From an uncultured Spirochaetaceae bacterium (GTDB lineage: Bacteria > Spirochaetota > Spirochaetia > Sphaerochaetales > Sphaerochaetaceae): a stretch of 64,000 nucleotides of DNA. The DNA is taken from assembly GCA_944392985.1 (NCBI GenBank), contig CALXYL010000002.1, positions 62,001-126,000 on the forward strand, read 5' to 3'. This document shows, in pieces, positions 16,846 to 25,316 of this stretch (the stretch's first letter is position 1; each line of letters begins with the position of its first letter). The notes below the pieces were generated by a model. The model was not told the DNA's origin. It was given only the letters and a program-made list of their open reading frames with translations, and ran no database searches. The position numbers were made by a program, and so were the translations under genes.

Positions 16846-18665
16846 CAGCTGCGTCCTCCTCCGCCCGAGAAGCCACCTCCAGAGAAACCGGAAGAGCCCC
16901 TTTCCGTGTGCATCCCCGACCTATGCTGTGGACGCGTCGCAGAAAATGCCGCATGAGTACAGCGTCGAGCGAATGACGAGATGATGAAGATATCAGGAAC
17001 AGTGCTGCAGCGGTACCACGGGACTGGCTGGACGAAAAGCCCGCTGAAAGCCTTCACCCACCGATCCTCCAGTCCGAAGGCTACAGCATATGAGAGCACA
17101 TGGTAGAAGAAGGCAGGATCCTCGGCGGAGAGGCGTTCGATCCTGTCCTTCTCAACAGTACAGATGAAATCCCTGTATCCGATGATCTGGCCCAGCATGC
17201 GTATGGCATAGCCGCTCGGTCTCTCCAGAGAGGCTGCTAGGAACACGGAAAGCGCTAGCAGGATAAGGAATACACCGCACTCGATGCCTGCCATCCGTCC
17301 ATCGAGTCCGAATGATGAAAGAGCGGTGACAGTGAAGAACCACATGAAGGCAAGAAACGGAAGCACGGGGAGCATCTGGCGGAGATTCAGGCCATCCAGC
17401 CTCATCTTCCTTTCGGCCCTCTTCGCTATCCCTGCCAGCAGGAGATAAGCCATCATCATCGGCATGATCACGAATACTGTCGGGAATCCCGGGAATTGAA
17501 GCGTTGCCAGGGCAGAGAACAGAACCACGGACAGAAGGATCAGCAGGTGGGCACGCTTTTTCAGGCGGATAGATTCCGGTGAGGATAGGATCCTATCACC
17601 GGAGAAATGCTCAGCCATGCTCCTCTCTGCCGCCTGGATCCGTGCTCGGAACCCGGCGCTTCCCATCTCCGAGCTGGAGAAGCTGCTGGAAGAGGAGAAG
17701 AAAGCGGCGAAGAGCAGGCGCTCAGGCTCCCCACAATCATCGGGAAGATCCCCTGTCCTTGTTATCAGGAAGCCATCGTCCTTCTCATCAATCGTCAGGA
17801 ATCCTCTGTCAGCCCAGTAAAGCAGCATCGATGTGATAGCACGGGGAGCCAATGTGCCCTCTGAGATATATGCGCATTCCATTGGATCCAGCCCATCGGG
17901 AGGAGAGAATCTGGCAGGAGCGATGATCTGCTCATCCCTTCCCTTCGCAAACCACAGCAGCAAGAGGGAAAGGAACATGACCAGGGAAATGGCAACCGTG
18001 GCAATGAATGATACAGAAGCGGTGCCAGAAGCACGGGGCGCCGAGGAGAAATAGCCCTCATCCATCTCTACGCGGAGCGTTATCCCGAAGCCGTGAGGGA
18101 GATCGGCATATCGTCCACTGATCACGGTTCCATCGTCAGAAAGCATGAATGGGATTTTCATCTCAGAGCCATACTGACCAGCTGTGACCCAGATGCGGTC
18201 CGCATCCACAGGGTGAGGAAGATTCACCTCGAAAGCAGCCCTGCCGATCGCGCTATCCCAGGTCTCAGGTGTCACGATATTATAGTAGAGCTCATCATAA
18301 TCATCATAAGGATCCGCTCCGAGAGAATATGAATACTCAATGACATAGGCATAAGGACCGCCGGAGAGCAGCTTGTCCGGGTCCCCGAAGCGGATGGAGA
18401 TGAATGATCCATCATCTGAAAGGGAAACGGGGGAAGATGTCCAGAGCACATCCACTGCAGCATCCAGGTTTCCGAATCTGTGCTGGATATCACGATAGAA
18501 TCCATGCGATGGTTCTGTATATTCCAGAGATAGGTTCTCCCGGATCACCATATCCCTTGCATCATCGACATCGATCCGTACCATGTAGTAATCAACAAAG
18601 AAGCCAGATGCCGCGAGAGGCAGGGAAAGCAGAAGAAGGAAGAGGATGACAGCTGGAATCCTCAT
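16842..18665 (-). CDS. DUF2207-family membrane protein with glycine-rich C-terminus
   Basis: The 607-residue protein begins with a signal peptide (MRIPAVILFLLLLSLPLAASG), followed by an extracytoplasmic beta domain (residues about 25-210). Next come a membrane segment (VSFIATVAISLVMFLSLLLL), a cytoplasmic stretch, further membrane segments (about 370-470), and the tail SSGFSGGGFSGGGGRSW typical of DUF2207/YciQ-like proteins. Its start shares one base with the lemA stop (TGATG). LemA and DUF2207 genes are neighbours in many bacteria, but their molecular role is not established. Confidence 0.85.
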   Translation of the reverse strand: MRIPAVILFLLLLSLPLAASGFFVDYYMVRIDVDDARDMVIRENLSLEYTEPSHGFYRDIQHRFGNLDAAVDVLWTSSPVSLSDDGSFISIRFGDPDKLLSGGPYAYVIEYSYSLGADPYDDYDELYYNIVTPETWDSAIGRAAFEVNLPHPVDADRIWVTAGQYGSEMKIPFMLSDDGTVISGRYADLPHGFGITLRVEMDEGYFSSAPRASGTASVSFIATVAISLVMFLSLLLLWFAKGRDEQIIAPARFSPPDGLDPMECAYISEGTLAPRAITSMLLYWADRGFLTIDEKDDGFLITRTGDLPDDCGEPERLLFAAFFSSSSSFSSSEMGSAGFRARIQAAERSMAEHFSGDRILSSPESIRLKKRAHLLILLSVVLFSALATLQFPGFPTVFVIMPMMMAYLLLAGIAKRAERKMRLDGLNLRQMLPVLPFLAFMWFFTVTALSSFGLDGRMAGIECGVFLILLALSVFLAASLERPSGYAIRMLGQIIGYRDFICTVEKDRIERLSAEDPAFFYHVLSYAVAFGLEDRWVKAFSGLFVQPVPWYRCSTVPDIFIISSFARRCTHAAFSATRPQHRSGMHTERGSSGFSGGGFSGGGGRSW

Positions 18666-19213
18666 CAGAATCCCACCTTCACCCTTTCCTTGTCCGAGTC
18701 AGCTATATCAACATAATCACGGCTTGTGAAATGGAAGGCAGATGCAATGATAGAGGAAGGAAACACCATCGTCCTGTCATTGTATTCCCTGACAACGGCA
18801 TTATAGTATCTGCGTGCGTTGAGGATCGACTCCTCAATCCTGGCAAGCTGTTTCTGGAGATCGAGGAACACGGCATCTGATTTCAGATCAGGATAACCTT
18901 CTGCTACTGCAAGCAGCCGTCCAAGCGCACCCTCAAGTTCGCTTTCCGCCGCGACCCGGGCGCTTCCTGTCAGTCCAGCCTCATGATTCCTCGCCTCTAT
19001 GACGCTTTCAAGGGTGTCAGCTTCGTGGGAAGCATAGCCCTTCACAGTCTCCACGATATTGGGAATGAGATCGCTCCTTTCCTTGAGATGGGCATCAAGA
19101 CCAGCTTCAGCCTCAAGGCAGCGGTTCCTCATCCTCACAAGCGAATTGTATGATGAAACTGCCCAGACAAGGGCAATGACGATTATCAGGGCAACCACCG
19201 CTAGCGCGATCAT
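18665..19213 (-). CDS. lemA: LemA-family protein
   Basis: The 182-residue protein has one N-terminal membrane segment (MIALAVVALIIVIALVWAV), then the LemA core with SYNSLVRMRNRCLEAEAGLDAHLKERSDLIPNIVETVKGY and ESILNARRYYNAVVREYN. Start set at ATG 19213 after a strong AAGGAGG; the longer frame adds an unrelated 52-residue extension. It heads a four-gene operon (lemA, DUF2207, polyprenol-kinase-like, DUF92) and is divergent from argR. The cellular role of LemA proteins is unclear. Confidence 0.92.
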   Translation of the reverse strand: MIALAVVALIIVIALVWAVSSYNSLVRMRNRCLEAEAGLDAHLKERSDLIPNIVETVKGYASHEADTLESVIEARNHEAGLTGSARVAAESELEGALGRLLAVAEGYPDLKSDAVFLDLQKQLARIEESILNARRYYNAVVREYNDRTMVFPSSIIASAFHFTSRDYVDIADSDKERVKVGF

Positions 19214-19300
19214 GGACACCTCCTTCCCTTTCCTGATGATAGTGAAATCGGGTGATGCTGACCAGAGCCGCAAGTCTATCCGGAGGAGAAGCATTTTCGA

Positions 19301-19356
19301 TTGCAACTGAAGTGCCAAAGCTGTAGAATTGCATAGATTATGCATACTTATGCAAT
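19301..19356 (+). promoter_or_regulatory. argR promoter with overlapping tandem operator (autoregulation)
   Basis: TTGCAA (19301-19306) and TAGAAT (19324-19329) are separated by exactly 17 bases. Starting inside the -10, two joined palindromes follow: TGCATA-GAT-TATGCA and TGCATA-CT-TATGCA, together spanning ATTGCATA...TATGCAAT (19328-19356). The placement over the transcription start fits a repressor. Two adjacent dyads fit the hexameric arginine repressor, which binds paired ARG boxes, although the half-site differs from the E. coli TGAAT form. Confidence 0.75.
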
Positions 19357-19368
19357 CGCGGAGGCTCA

Positions 19369-19839
19369 ATGAAGGAAAGGCATAACCGTCTTACGGTAGT
19401 AAAGGAACTGATTCGCAACAATAGAATAGACAACCAGGACACCCTTCTCGAACTGCTGAAGAAGGAAGGCTACAACGTAACGCAGGCAACGCTCTCCAGG
19501 GATCTGAAGATGCTGAAGGTCGGAAAGATCTCCGATGGCTGGTCCGGCTATTACTATACCCTGCCGGAAAGCGATCTCGTCAGCGAGTCGGAAAAAAGCT
19601 ACATACAGGATGTCAGAAGAGGTATAATCTCAATTGAGTTCTCGGGGAATTTCGGCGTCATCAAGACCAGACCTGGCCACGCGAACAGCGTCGGCTTCGC
19701 GCTTGATGTGCTGGCGCTCCCGGAAATACTCGGTACTGTCGCGGGAGATGACACGATCTTCGTCATACTCCGTGAAGGAATGACAAAGGAGGATCTCCTG
19801 GAGAGCTTCAACGCGCGCATCCCGGAGATAAAGGAGTGA
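19369..19839 (+). CDS. argR: Arginine repressor ArgR
   Basis: The 156-residue protein has an N-terminal winged helix (residues about 5-70, with TQATLSRDLKMLKVGK as recognition region) and a C-terminal oligomerisation/arginine-binding domain (GVIKTRPGHANSVGFALD, then GTVAGDDTIFVI). GTVAGDDT contains the aspartates that contact arginine. It represses arginine biosynthesis or activates catabolism when arginine is high. No arginine genes are in the window. GGAGG precedes ATG 19369. The following pgi start is only 3 bases after the stop, so both share a transcript that may be under arginine control. Confidence 0.95.
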   Translation: MKERHNRLTVVKELIRNNRIDNQDTLLELLKKEGYNVTQATLSRDLKMLKVGKISDGWSGYYYTLPESDLVSESEKSYIQDVRRGIISIEFSGNFGVIKTRPGHANSVGFALDVLALPEILGTVAGDDTIFVILREGMTKEDLLESFNARIPEIKE

Positions 19840-19841
19840 TC

Positions 19842-21419
19842 ATGGAATACGTCGATCTGGATAAGACAAATGGCTACAAGGCACTGCTGTCAGCCAAGAA
19901 GGACACGGTGAAGGATCTGCTGACTCCTGAAAGGGTCAGGAGCCACAGCATCAGGCTCGGAGGAGGCCTCTCGTACAACTGGGCCGCTATGCCGGTTTCC
20001 GACTCCACAGCAAAGCTGCTGCAGTCGCTCTCCGACGAAATGAATCTCATCGGGAAGTACAAGGAAATACTCTCTGGAGTGATGATGAATACCGGTGAGA
20101 AGCGCCTTGTCCTGCATCACCTCACAAGAGGAAATGTCCTTGGAAAGACGATCACAGCCGATGGGGAGGACAAGGATGCCTTCTACAAAGGGGAACTTGA
20201 GAAGATCCGCACATTCTCCGAGGATGTAAGGGCTGGACGCATCAAGGGATCCACAGGCAAGCCATTCACCACAGTCTGCCAGATCGGAATCGGTGGATCA
20301 GACCTGGGCCCGAGAGCGCTTTACCTCGCCCTGAAAGGCTGGGCAGATGGAAACGGCATCAAGCAGCTGAAAGGCGAATTCATATCCAACGTCGATCCCG
20401 ATGATGCTGCGGCTGTCATCCGCCGCCTTGACTTCGAGACGACGCTCTTCGTGCTCGTATCAAAGAGCGGAACGACACAGGAAACGCTCACGAACAGGGA
20501 TCTCGTCCTTGAGACACTCAAGAGCTCTCCGGTAGAGGGACTTGTTCCTTCCAAGCACATGGTGGCAGTCACCAGCAAGACATCTCCTCTTGCAGCAGAC
20601 AGCTCCATGCTCCAGGCATTCTTCATGGACGACTATATCGGAGGACGCTACTCATCCACATCAGCAGTCGGTGGCGTTGTGCTCTCGCTCGCCTACGGCT
20701 TCGATACATTCCGCGCCCTGCTCGATGGCGCCCACGAGGAGGACGTGCTTTCGACGGAGAAGGATATCACGAAGAACGGAGCCCTTATGGATGCATTGGC
20801 AGGATTCTACATGAGAAATATCCTCGGCTATCCAGCGACAGCCATCCTTCCATATTCCCAGGCGCTCTCACGCTTCCCTGCCCATCTCCAGCAGCTTGAT
20901 ATGGAATCCAACGGAAAGCATGTCAACAGGGATGGGAAGAAGATCTCCTATCCTACAGGCCCTGTGATCTTCGGTGAGCCGGGAACGAATGGACAGCATT
21001 CATTCTACCAGCTGCTGCATCAGGGTTCAGATATCATACCGCTGCAGTTCATTGGTTTCAGGAAGTGCCAGTATGGTGAGGATATCGTGACAGCAGGCTC
21101 ATACAGCCAGACGAAGCTCAATGCAAATCTCTCTGCGCAGATTGCGGCATTCGCACGCGGCAAGGAGGACGGGAACCCGAACAAGGAATTCGATGGGAAC
21201 AGACCATCATCCCTCATCTACGGCGATGAGCTGACACCCGCCTCACTGGGAGCGCTGCTTGCCCATTATGAGAACAAGGTCATGTTCCAGGGATTCCTGT
21301 GGAACCTCAACTCCTTCGATCAGGAAGGCGTGCAGCTCGGAAAGGTGCTGGCAAAGAAGGTTCTCGCGGGATGCGAAGGAGATGAACTTCTGAAGGCATA
21401 TGCAGATCTGCTGATCTGA
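19842..21419 (+). CDS. pgi: Glucose-6-phosphate isomerase
   Basis: The 525-residue cytoplasmic enzyme interconverts glucose 6-phosphate and fructose 6-phosphate. Family motifs are GIGGSDLGPRALYLAL, SKSGTTQETL and FGEPGTNGQHSFYQLLHQG (the signature containing the catalytic histidine). Start taken at ATG 19842, 5 bases after AAGGAG, rather than the in-frame GTG at 19836. Coupling of a central glycolytic gene to argR is odd. It may be read-through or an additional promoter that I cannot locate. A terminator follows. Confidence 0.97.
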   Translation: MEYVDLDKTNGYKALLSAKKDTVKDLLTPERVRSHSIRLGGGLSYNWAAMPVSDSTAKLLQSLSDEMNLIGKYKEILSGVMMNTGEKRLVLHHLTRGNVLGKTITADGEDKDAFYKGELEKIRTFSEDVRAGRIKGSTGKPFTTVCQIGIGGSDLGPRALYLALKGWADGNGIKQLKGEFISNVDPDDAAAVIRRLDFETTLFVLVSKSGTTQETLTNRDLVLETLKSSPVEGLVPSKHMVAVTSKTSPLAADSSMLQAFFMDDYIGGRYSSTSAVGGVVLSLAYGFDTFRALLDGAHEEDVLSTEKDITKNGALMDALAGFYMRNILGYPATAILPYSQALSRFPAHLQQLDMESNGKHVNRDGKKISYPTGPVIFGEPGTNGQHSFYQLLHQGSDIIPLQFIGFRKCQYGEDIVTAGSYSQTKLNANLSAQIAAFARGKEDGNPNKEFDGNRPSSLIYGDELTPASLGALLAHYENKVMFQGFLWNLNSFDQEGVQLGKVLAKKVLAGCEGDELLKAYADLLI

Positions 21420-21439
21420 GACCAGCAGCACTGTAAAAC

Positions 21440-21467
21440 ACAGAGCAGGACCGGGATCCTGCTCTGT
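21440..21467. terminator. Terminator hairpin after pgi
   Basis: ACAGAGCAGGA and TCCTGCTCTGT form an 11-bp stem with a 6-base loop (CCGGGA), followed by TCCTTTC. It lies between the convergent pgi and lyase genes. On the minus strand the hairpin is followed by a TTTTAC stretch, so it can also serve the lyase operon. Confidence 0.88.
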
Positions 21468-21485
21468 TCCTTTCATGCTTGGAGA

Positions 21486-23474
21486 TCATCCCTCCAGCGG
21501 TATATCCTCCATCCTGCCATCCGACATCACTGCTTCAGCATGCCAGATGCCATCCTTCAGAACAAAGGATGCAGAGGATACTGATGAGGATCCATGCCCA
21601 GAGGCTATCAAGGCCATGAATACAGCATCTCCCTTCTTCCGTGAGAGAACGTATCCCATCTTCCTTGATGAAGGGTTATCAGGACCATATGCGAGGCATA
21701 TCTCCCCTTCTGGAACGGCTGACCAGACATCTGTTTTCACCCCATCGTTGAGATAAGCGGAATGGAATACCCCGCTCTTCTCTGCCTTCAGGACAGTATC
21801 GAGATGCTTGAGCGGCTTACGATCGCTGAAAGCACCAGGAACGGGGATGGCCGCGTCATGCTCCGTCCTCATGCCATGGAAGTGCATCGAGGAGAGAACC
21901 ACCGCATCTGGAGAGGCTCCGCTTACCCTGATGAAATCGGTGAAGAAGCCATCATGCACAGAGATGCGCCTTTCCATCCTGACTCCCTTGTACGATTCAT
22001 CATCCCATTCCTTGATCGTGAAGGAGTCCGGCATCGGGTACGCGTCCTTCCATTCCGTATAGGCAGCTGCATCCGTGGAGGCGCTGCTCTCCGAGAATGA
22101 GATCAGATGGCCTCTGGAAGGCGCCTGGTTGCCCTCATTGATCGACACGGTATTATGGGTCGCCGTATTCTTGTAGTAATCGTAATGAAGGATGGCACCA
22201 TAGCCTGTCGTCCCCATATCGATGGAGACAGGGACGCCATCATAGTAGTATGAAAGCCCCAGCCTGTCGTAATGATCATGCTCACCACCATACGGGCCAT
22301 GCCGGAAAAGAAGGTATACAGGGCCTCGCCTGATGACTGAAGCGCCAAGCCCATCCTCGCCGACAAGCGATCCCATCTGCCCCTCTTCCCCCTCTCCTGC
22401 CGGAAGTTCAGGAACACCATAGAAGAAGGATTCAGCTGAAAGCCTCCTTCCACCGCGGTACTTCATCTGCAGCTCCCGAAGAAGCTCTGGAGAGTGCCAG
22501 GTGCTGTATGCGAACTCATACAGCCCGTATCCATCGCGATCCCCCTGCTCAGGGTGGCAGTCATTCAGAAGAGGGAATGAGCCATCCTCCCTTTCGATGC
22601 GGAGAATGGACAGCAGCATCTTCTCATAGACGGGGTTTGAAAGGTGCGAGTATGGCGTATGGCGAGCGAACTTCTCATAGAGCATGAAGTTCTGGAAGGC
22701 ATAGAAGTGGTATGCGGTGGAACACTCGAACCAGAAGCCATCCTCCAGCGTGCCATGCTCCAGCTGGTAGACAAGGCCATACTTACCATCCAGCGCGAAT
22801 GAAAGCGCCTCGCTGTCTCCCAGGATCAGGGCAAGCACGCCGATTGCGCCATTGCATATGACCTCGTGGTTGTGGATCTGACTGTGCCTGTTGGCGCGGA
22901 GGAATGCAATGCCCTCCTTCCACATGCGCACCGAGATGTACTCCCTCTCCTCCGGAGTGAGAGTCTCCTCTATCACATCATAGGCATAGGCAAGATTACG
23001 CAGGAAGTTCGCTTCATCCAGCGTCTGTGCATTCAGCTTGCCGGGCCCATTGTATGGGATATCGCCATGGGGGACGTAACCAGGGTAGAACCGCGCGTAG
23101 CCCATGAGGATATCGCGGACATGGCCAGCAGCTTCCAGATCACCCGACAGCAGATAGATCCGCGCCAGGGTATTGGCTCCATTCTCATTGAATGAATTCA
23201 TCAGCCTCCACCATGCGCCGTTCTTCTTATCATCGGAGAAATGCCTGCCGCAGGACGGGCAGACATGATCGAGCGGTGAAAGCGGATCGAAATCGAGCAT
23301 CACGGAGCAGTCGGGACAGTAGTAGTAATGGCTCCAGTCCGCACACCCTGTCTCCGGTATCGTCAGCGGATACGAAAGATACGCCTCTGCCTGCGAACGC
23401 AGGAGGGAGAGGATCTCATCCCTCTCCTTCCTGTTTCTCAATGCCTTGATCTCCTCAGCAGTGAACTGGATCAT
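21486..23474 (-). CDS. Heparinase II/III-family polysaccharide lyase, cytoplasmic
   Basis: The 662-residue protein lacks a signal peptide. Near the N-terminus is a zinc-ribbon-like CPDC...CPSC motif (C53, C56, C72, C75). An alpha/alpha barrel follows. The heparinase II/III C-terminal beta region has GGEHDHYDRLGLSYYYDG, DMGTTGYGA and ATHNTVSINEGNQ (about residues 390-460). These enzymes cleave uronate-containing oligosaccharides by beta-elimination. As the last gene of a sugar ABC operon it probably breaks down the imported oligosaccharide inside the cell. Whether the substrate is a glycosaminoglycan, alginate or another uronate glycan cannot be read from sequence. Confidence 0.85.
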   Translation of the reverse strand: MIQFTAEEIKALRNRKERDEILSLLRSQAEAYLSYPLTIPETGCADWSHYYYCPDCSVMLDFDPLSPLDHVCPSCGRHFSDDKKNGAWWRLMNSFNENGANTLARIYLLSGDLEAAGHVRDILMGYARFYPGYVPHGDIPYNGPGKLNAQTLDEANFLRNLAYAYDVIEETLTPEEREYISVRMWKEGIAFLRANRHSQIHNHEVICNGAIGVLALILGDSEALSFALDGKYGLVYQLEHGTLEDGFWFECSTAYHFYAFQNFMLYEKFARHTPYSHLSNPVYEKMLLSILRIEREDGSFPLLNDCHPEQGDRDGYGLYEFAYSTWHSPELLRELQMKYRGGRRLSAESFFYGVPELPAGEGEEGQMGSLVGEDGLGASVIRRGPVYLLFRHGPYGGEHDHYDRLGLSYYYDGVPVSIDMGTTGYGAILHYDYYKNTATHNTVSINEGNQAPSRGHLISFSESSASTDAAAYTEWKDAYPMPDSFTIKEWDDESYKGVRMERRISVHDGFFTDFIRVSGASPDAVVLSSMHFHGMRTEHDAAIPVPGAFSDRKPLKHLDTVLKAEKSGVFHSAYLNDGVKTDVWSAVPEGEICLAYGPDNPSSRKMGYVLSRKKGDAVFMALIASGHGSSSVSSASFVLKDGIWHAEAVMSDGRMEDIPLEG

Positions 23475-23475
23475 A

Positions 23476-24330
23476 TCACCCCTTTACCGCACCCGCGGTC
23501 AGTCCGTTGATGAACTGCTTATGAGCGAATATATACAGTATGAGGATCGGTATGATCGAAATCGAGGCTCCGGCGAGCATGACATGCCACTCAGCAGCCG
23601 CGTTGATCGAATACTTCATCTGTACAACAGCGACAGTAAGCGTTTTGATGCTCGGCGTGAAGATCGAGATGATGAATGATGTCAGATAGTCATTCCACGC
23701 TGTCCTGAATGAGAAGAGCGCGACGACTGCCAGTATCGGGCGAAGCAGCGGGAAGATGATCTGGAAGAATGTCCTGTACTGCGAGCAGCCATCGATTATA
23801 GCAGCCTCATCAAGCTCGGTCGGAATCGTCGTTACGAATCCCGAAACAAGGAGCACGTTCGTGATCTGCCCGCCGACAAGGGCAAGGATCAGGCCCAGGA
23901 GGCTCTTGTTGATATGCAGCGTCGAAAGGACCGTATATGTCGGATAGAGCGTAACAGATCCCATCGCGATGAACACGAGCGCACCATAGAGGGAGAAGAT
24001 CAGCTTCTTGCCGATGAAGCTCTTCCTGGAGAACACATACCCCGCCGTCGATGTCGTGAAAACAGCAAGCACAAGCACTCCCACACCGACGATGATGCTG
24101 TTCATGCCGTAGCGGAGGAAGTCATTCTCCATGAATGCCTTTGAGTAGTTCTCGAAGTGCCATGCGGAGGGAAGGAACGAACCTCCCTGGGTAAGCTCAG
24201 CATTCGTCTTGAAGGATCCCAGTATCGTATAGACAATCGGGTAGACTGTGAAAAGGCACATCACGATTGCGAAGATGTACGCGATCGTAAGGAAGATATA
24301 TCTTCTTGTCTTTATCGATTCGATTTTCAT
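23476..24330 (-). CDS. Carbohydrate ABC transporter permease (MalG/LacG-type)
   Basis: The 284-residue inner-membrane protein has six predicted segments and the EAA loop ELDEAAIIDGCSQYRTFFQIIFPLLRPIL of CUT1-family permeases. AAGGAGG precedes the start. It sits between the MalF-type permease (10-base gap) and the lyase gene (1-base gap), and forms the channel for the oligosaccharide importer. No ATPase gene is present in this operon, so a shared MsmX/UgpC-type ATPase encoded elsewhere must power it. Confidence 0.92.
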   Translation of the reverse strand: MKIESIKTRRYIFLTIAYIFAIVMCLFTVYPIVYTILGSFKTNAELTQGGSFLPSAWHFENYSKAFMENDFLRYGMNSIIVGVGVLVLAVFTTSTAGYVFSRKSFIGKKLIFSLYGALVFIAMGSVTLYPTYTVLSTLHINKSLLGLILALVGGQITNVLLVSGFVTTIPTELDEAAIIDGCSQYRTFFQIIFPLLRPILAVVALFSFRTAWNDYLTSFIISIFTPSIKTLTVAVVQMKYSINAAAEWHVMLAGASISIIPILILYIFAHKQFINGLTAGAVKG

Positions 24331-24340
24331 GCTCCCCTCC

Positions 24341-25249
24341 TTACATGTCGCTCATCTTCCGCGAGAAGCGGAGGAAGAGGATCGTGATGACACCTGCGAT
24401 GATCGCCGAGACAAAGCTCAGTGCCGCTCCGTAGCCGAACTGCGGGACAACGGTATTTGCCGCGCTCACAGGGAAGAAGAACTTATACGCATAGAGCGTC
24501 ATGACCATGGATGCGTTGTACGGACCACCTTCGGTAAGGACAAGGATCATGTTCATATCATTGAAGGCTGTCGCAATCGCGAGCATCAGGATGATCTTGA
24601 GGATCGGCCCCATCATCGGTATGGTGATGTACCAGAGCTTCCTGAACCCAGTCGCGCCATCCACCTCAGCGCTCTCGATGACCTCCTGCGGGATCTGCTG
24701 CAGACCTGCAAGGAAGTACACCATGTAGTTGCCGAGAGCACCCCAGATCGCAACGATGATCAGGGTGTGCATCGCATGGTCAGCTCCAAGCCAGTTGATA
24801 GGGCTTGAAATAAGCCCGATGCCCATGAGCATCCTGTTGATCTCTCCATTGTAGACGTTGAAGAGCAGGTAGAACACGAGGCCCATGACCGCGGAGCTCA
24901 TTATCGTCGGAAGGAAGATAAGGCTCTGGAAGAACCCGCTTCCCTTTATCTTCTTGTTCAGTATGTATGCCAGAGCAAATGATGCCGGAATCGTTATGAT
25001 GATCTTGCCAAGGGCATACTCGAATGTATTGAGGACCGATTTCCAGTAGATCTCATCCCTGAATACCCTCATGAAGTTCTCAAGGCCGGTGAAGGTCTCT
25101 GTCGTCCCGATACCCCCGTATCTGAAGAACATGTACTTGAGCATCCAGATGACAGGGAAAAGCGAAAAGCATATGAAAAGCAGCAGATTCGGCCACAAGA
25201 GGCTGTATGCGACTGCCGATTCCCTCAATCTCTTCTTCGTGATTTTCAT
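24341..25249 (-). CDS. Carbohydrate ABC transporter permease (MalF/UgpA-type)
   Basis: Polytopic permease with an EAA loop (VIESAEVDGATGFRKLWYITIPMMGPIL). Start taken at ATG 25249, 5 bases after GGAGG, rather than the GTG two codons earlier. It pairs with the downstream MalG-type permease. Between it and the binding-protein gene lies a 12-bp perfect hairpin (25268-25293). Confidence 0.92.
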   Translation of the reverse strand: MKITKKRLRESAVAYSLLWPNLLLFICFSLFPVIWMLKYMFFRYGGIGTTETFTGLENFMRVFRDEIYWKSVLNTFEYALGKIIITIPASFALAYILNKKIKGSGFFQSLIFLPTIMSSAVMGLVFYLLFNVYNGEINRMLMGIGLISSPINWLGADHAMHTLIIVAIWGALGNYMVYFLAGLQQIPQEVIESAEVDGATGFRKLWYITIPMMGPILKIILMLAIATAFNDMNMILVLTEGGPYNASMVMTLYAYKFFFPVSAANTVVPQFGYGAALSFVSAIIAGVITILFLRFSRKMSDM

Positions 25250-25267
25250 TTGCACCTCCAGAAGTGC

Positions 25268-25293
25268 GCAATGCCGCCCGTGGGCGGCATTGC
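25268..25293 (-). other. Intercistronic hairpin between binding-protein and permease genes
   Basis: GCAATGCCGCCC and GGGCGGCATTGC are perfect 12-bp complements around a 2-base centre. No U-tract follows on the minus strand. A stable element like this at the 3' end of a binding-protein cistron normally protects that segment from 3' exonucleases or partly terminates, giving more binding protein than permease. Confidence 0.75.
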
Positions 25294-25316
25294 TACCCTA
25301 ATCGATGGTCAGCGGA

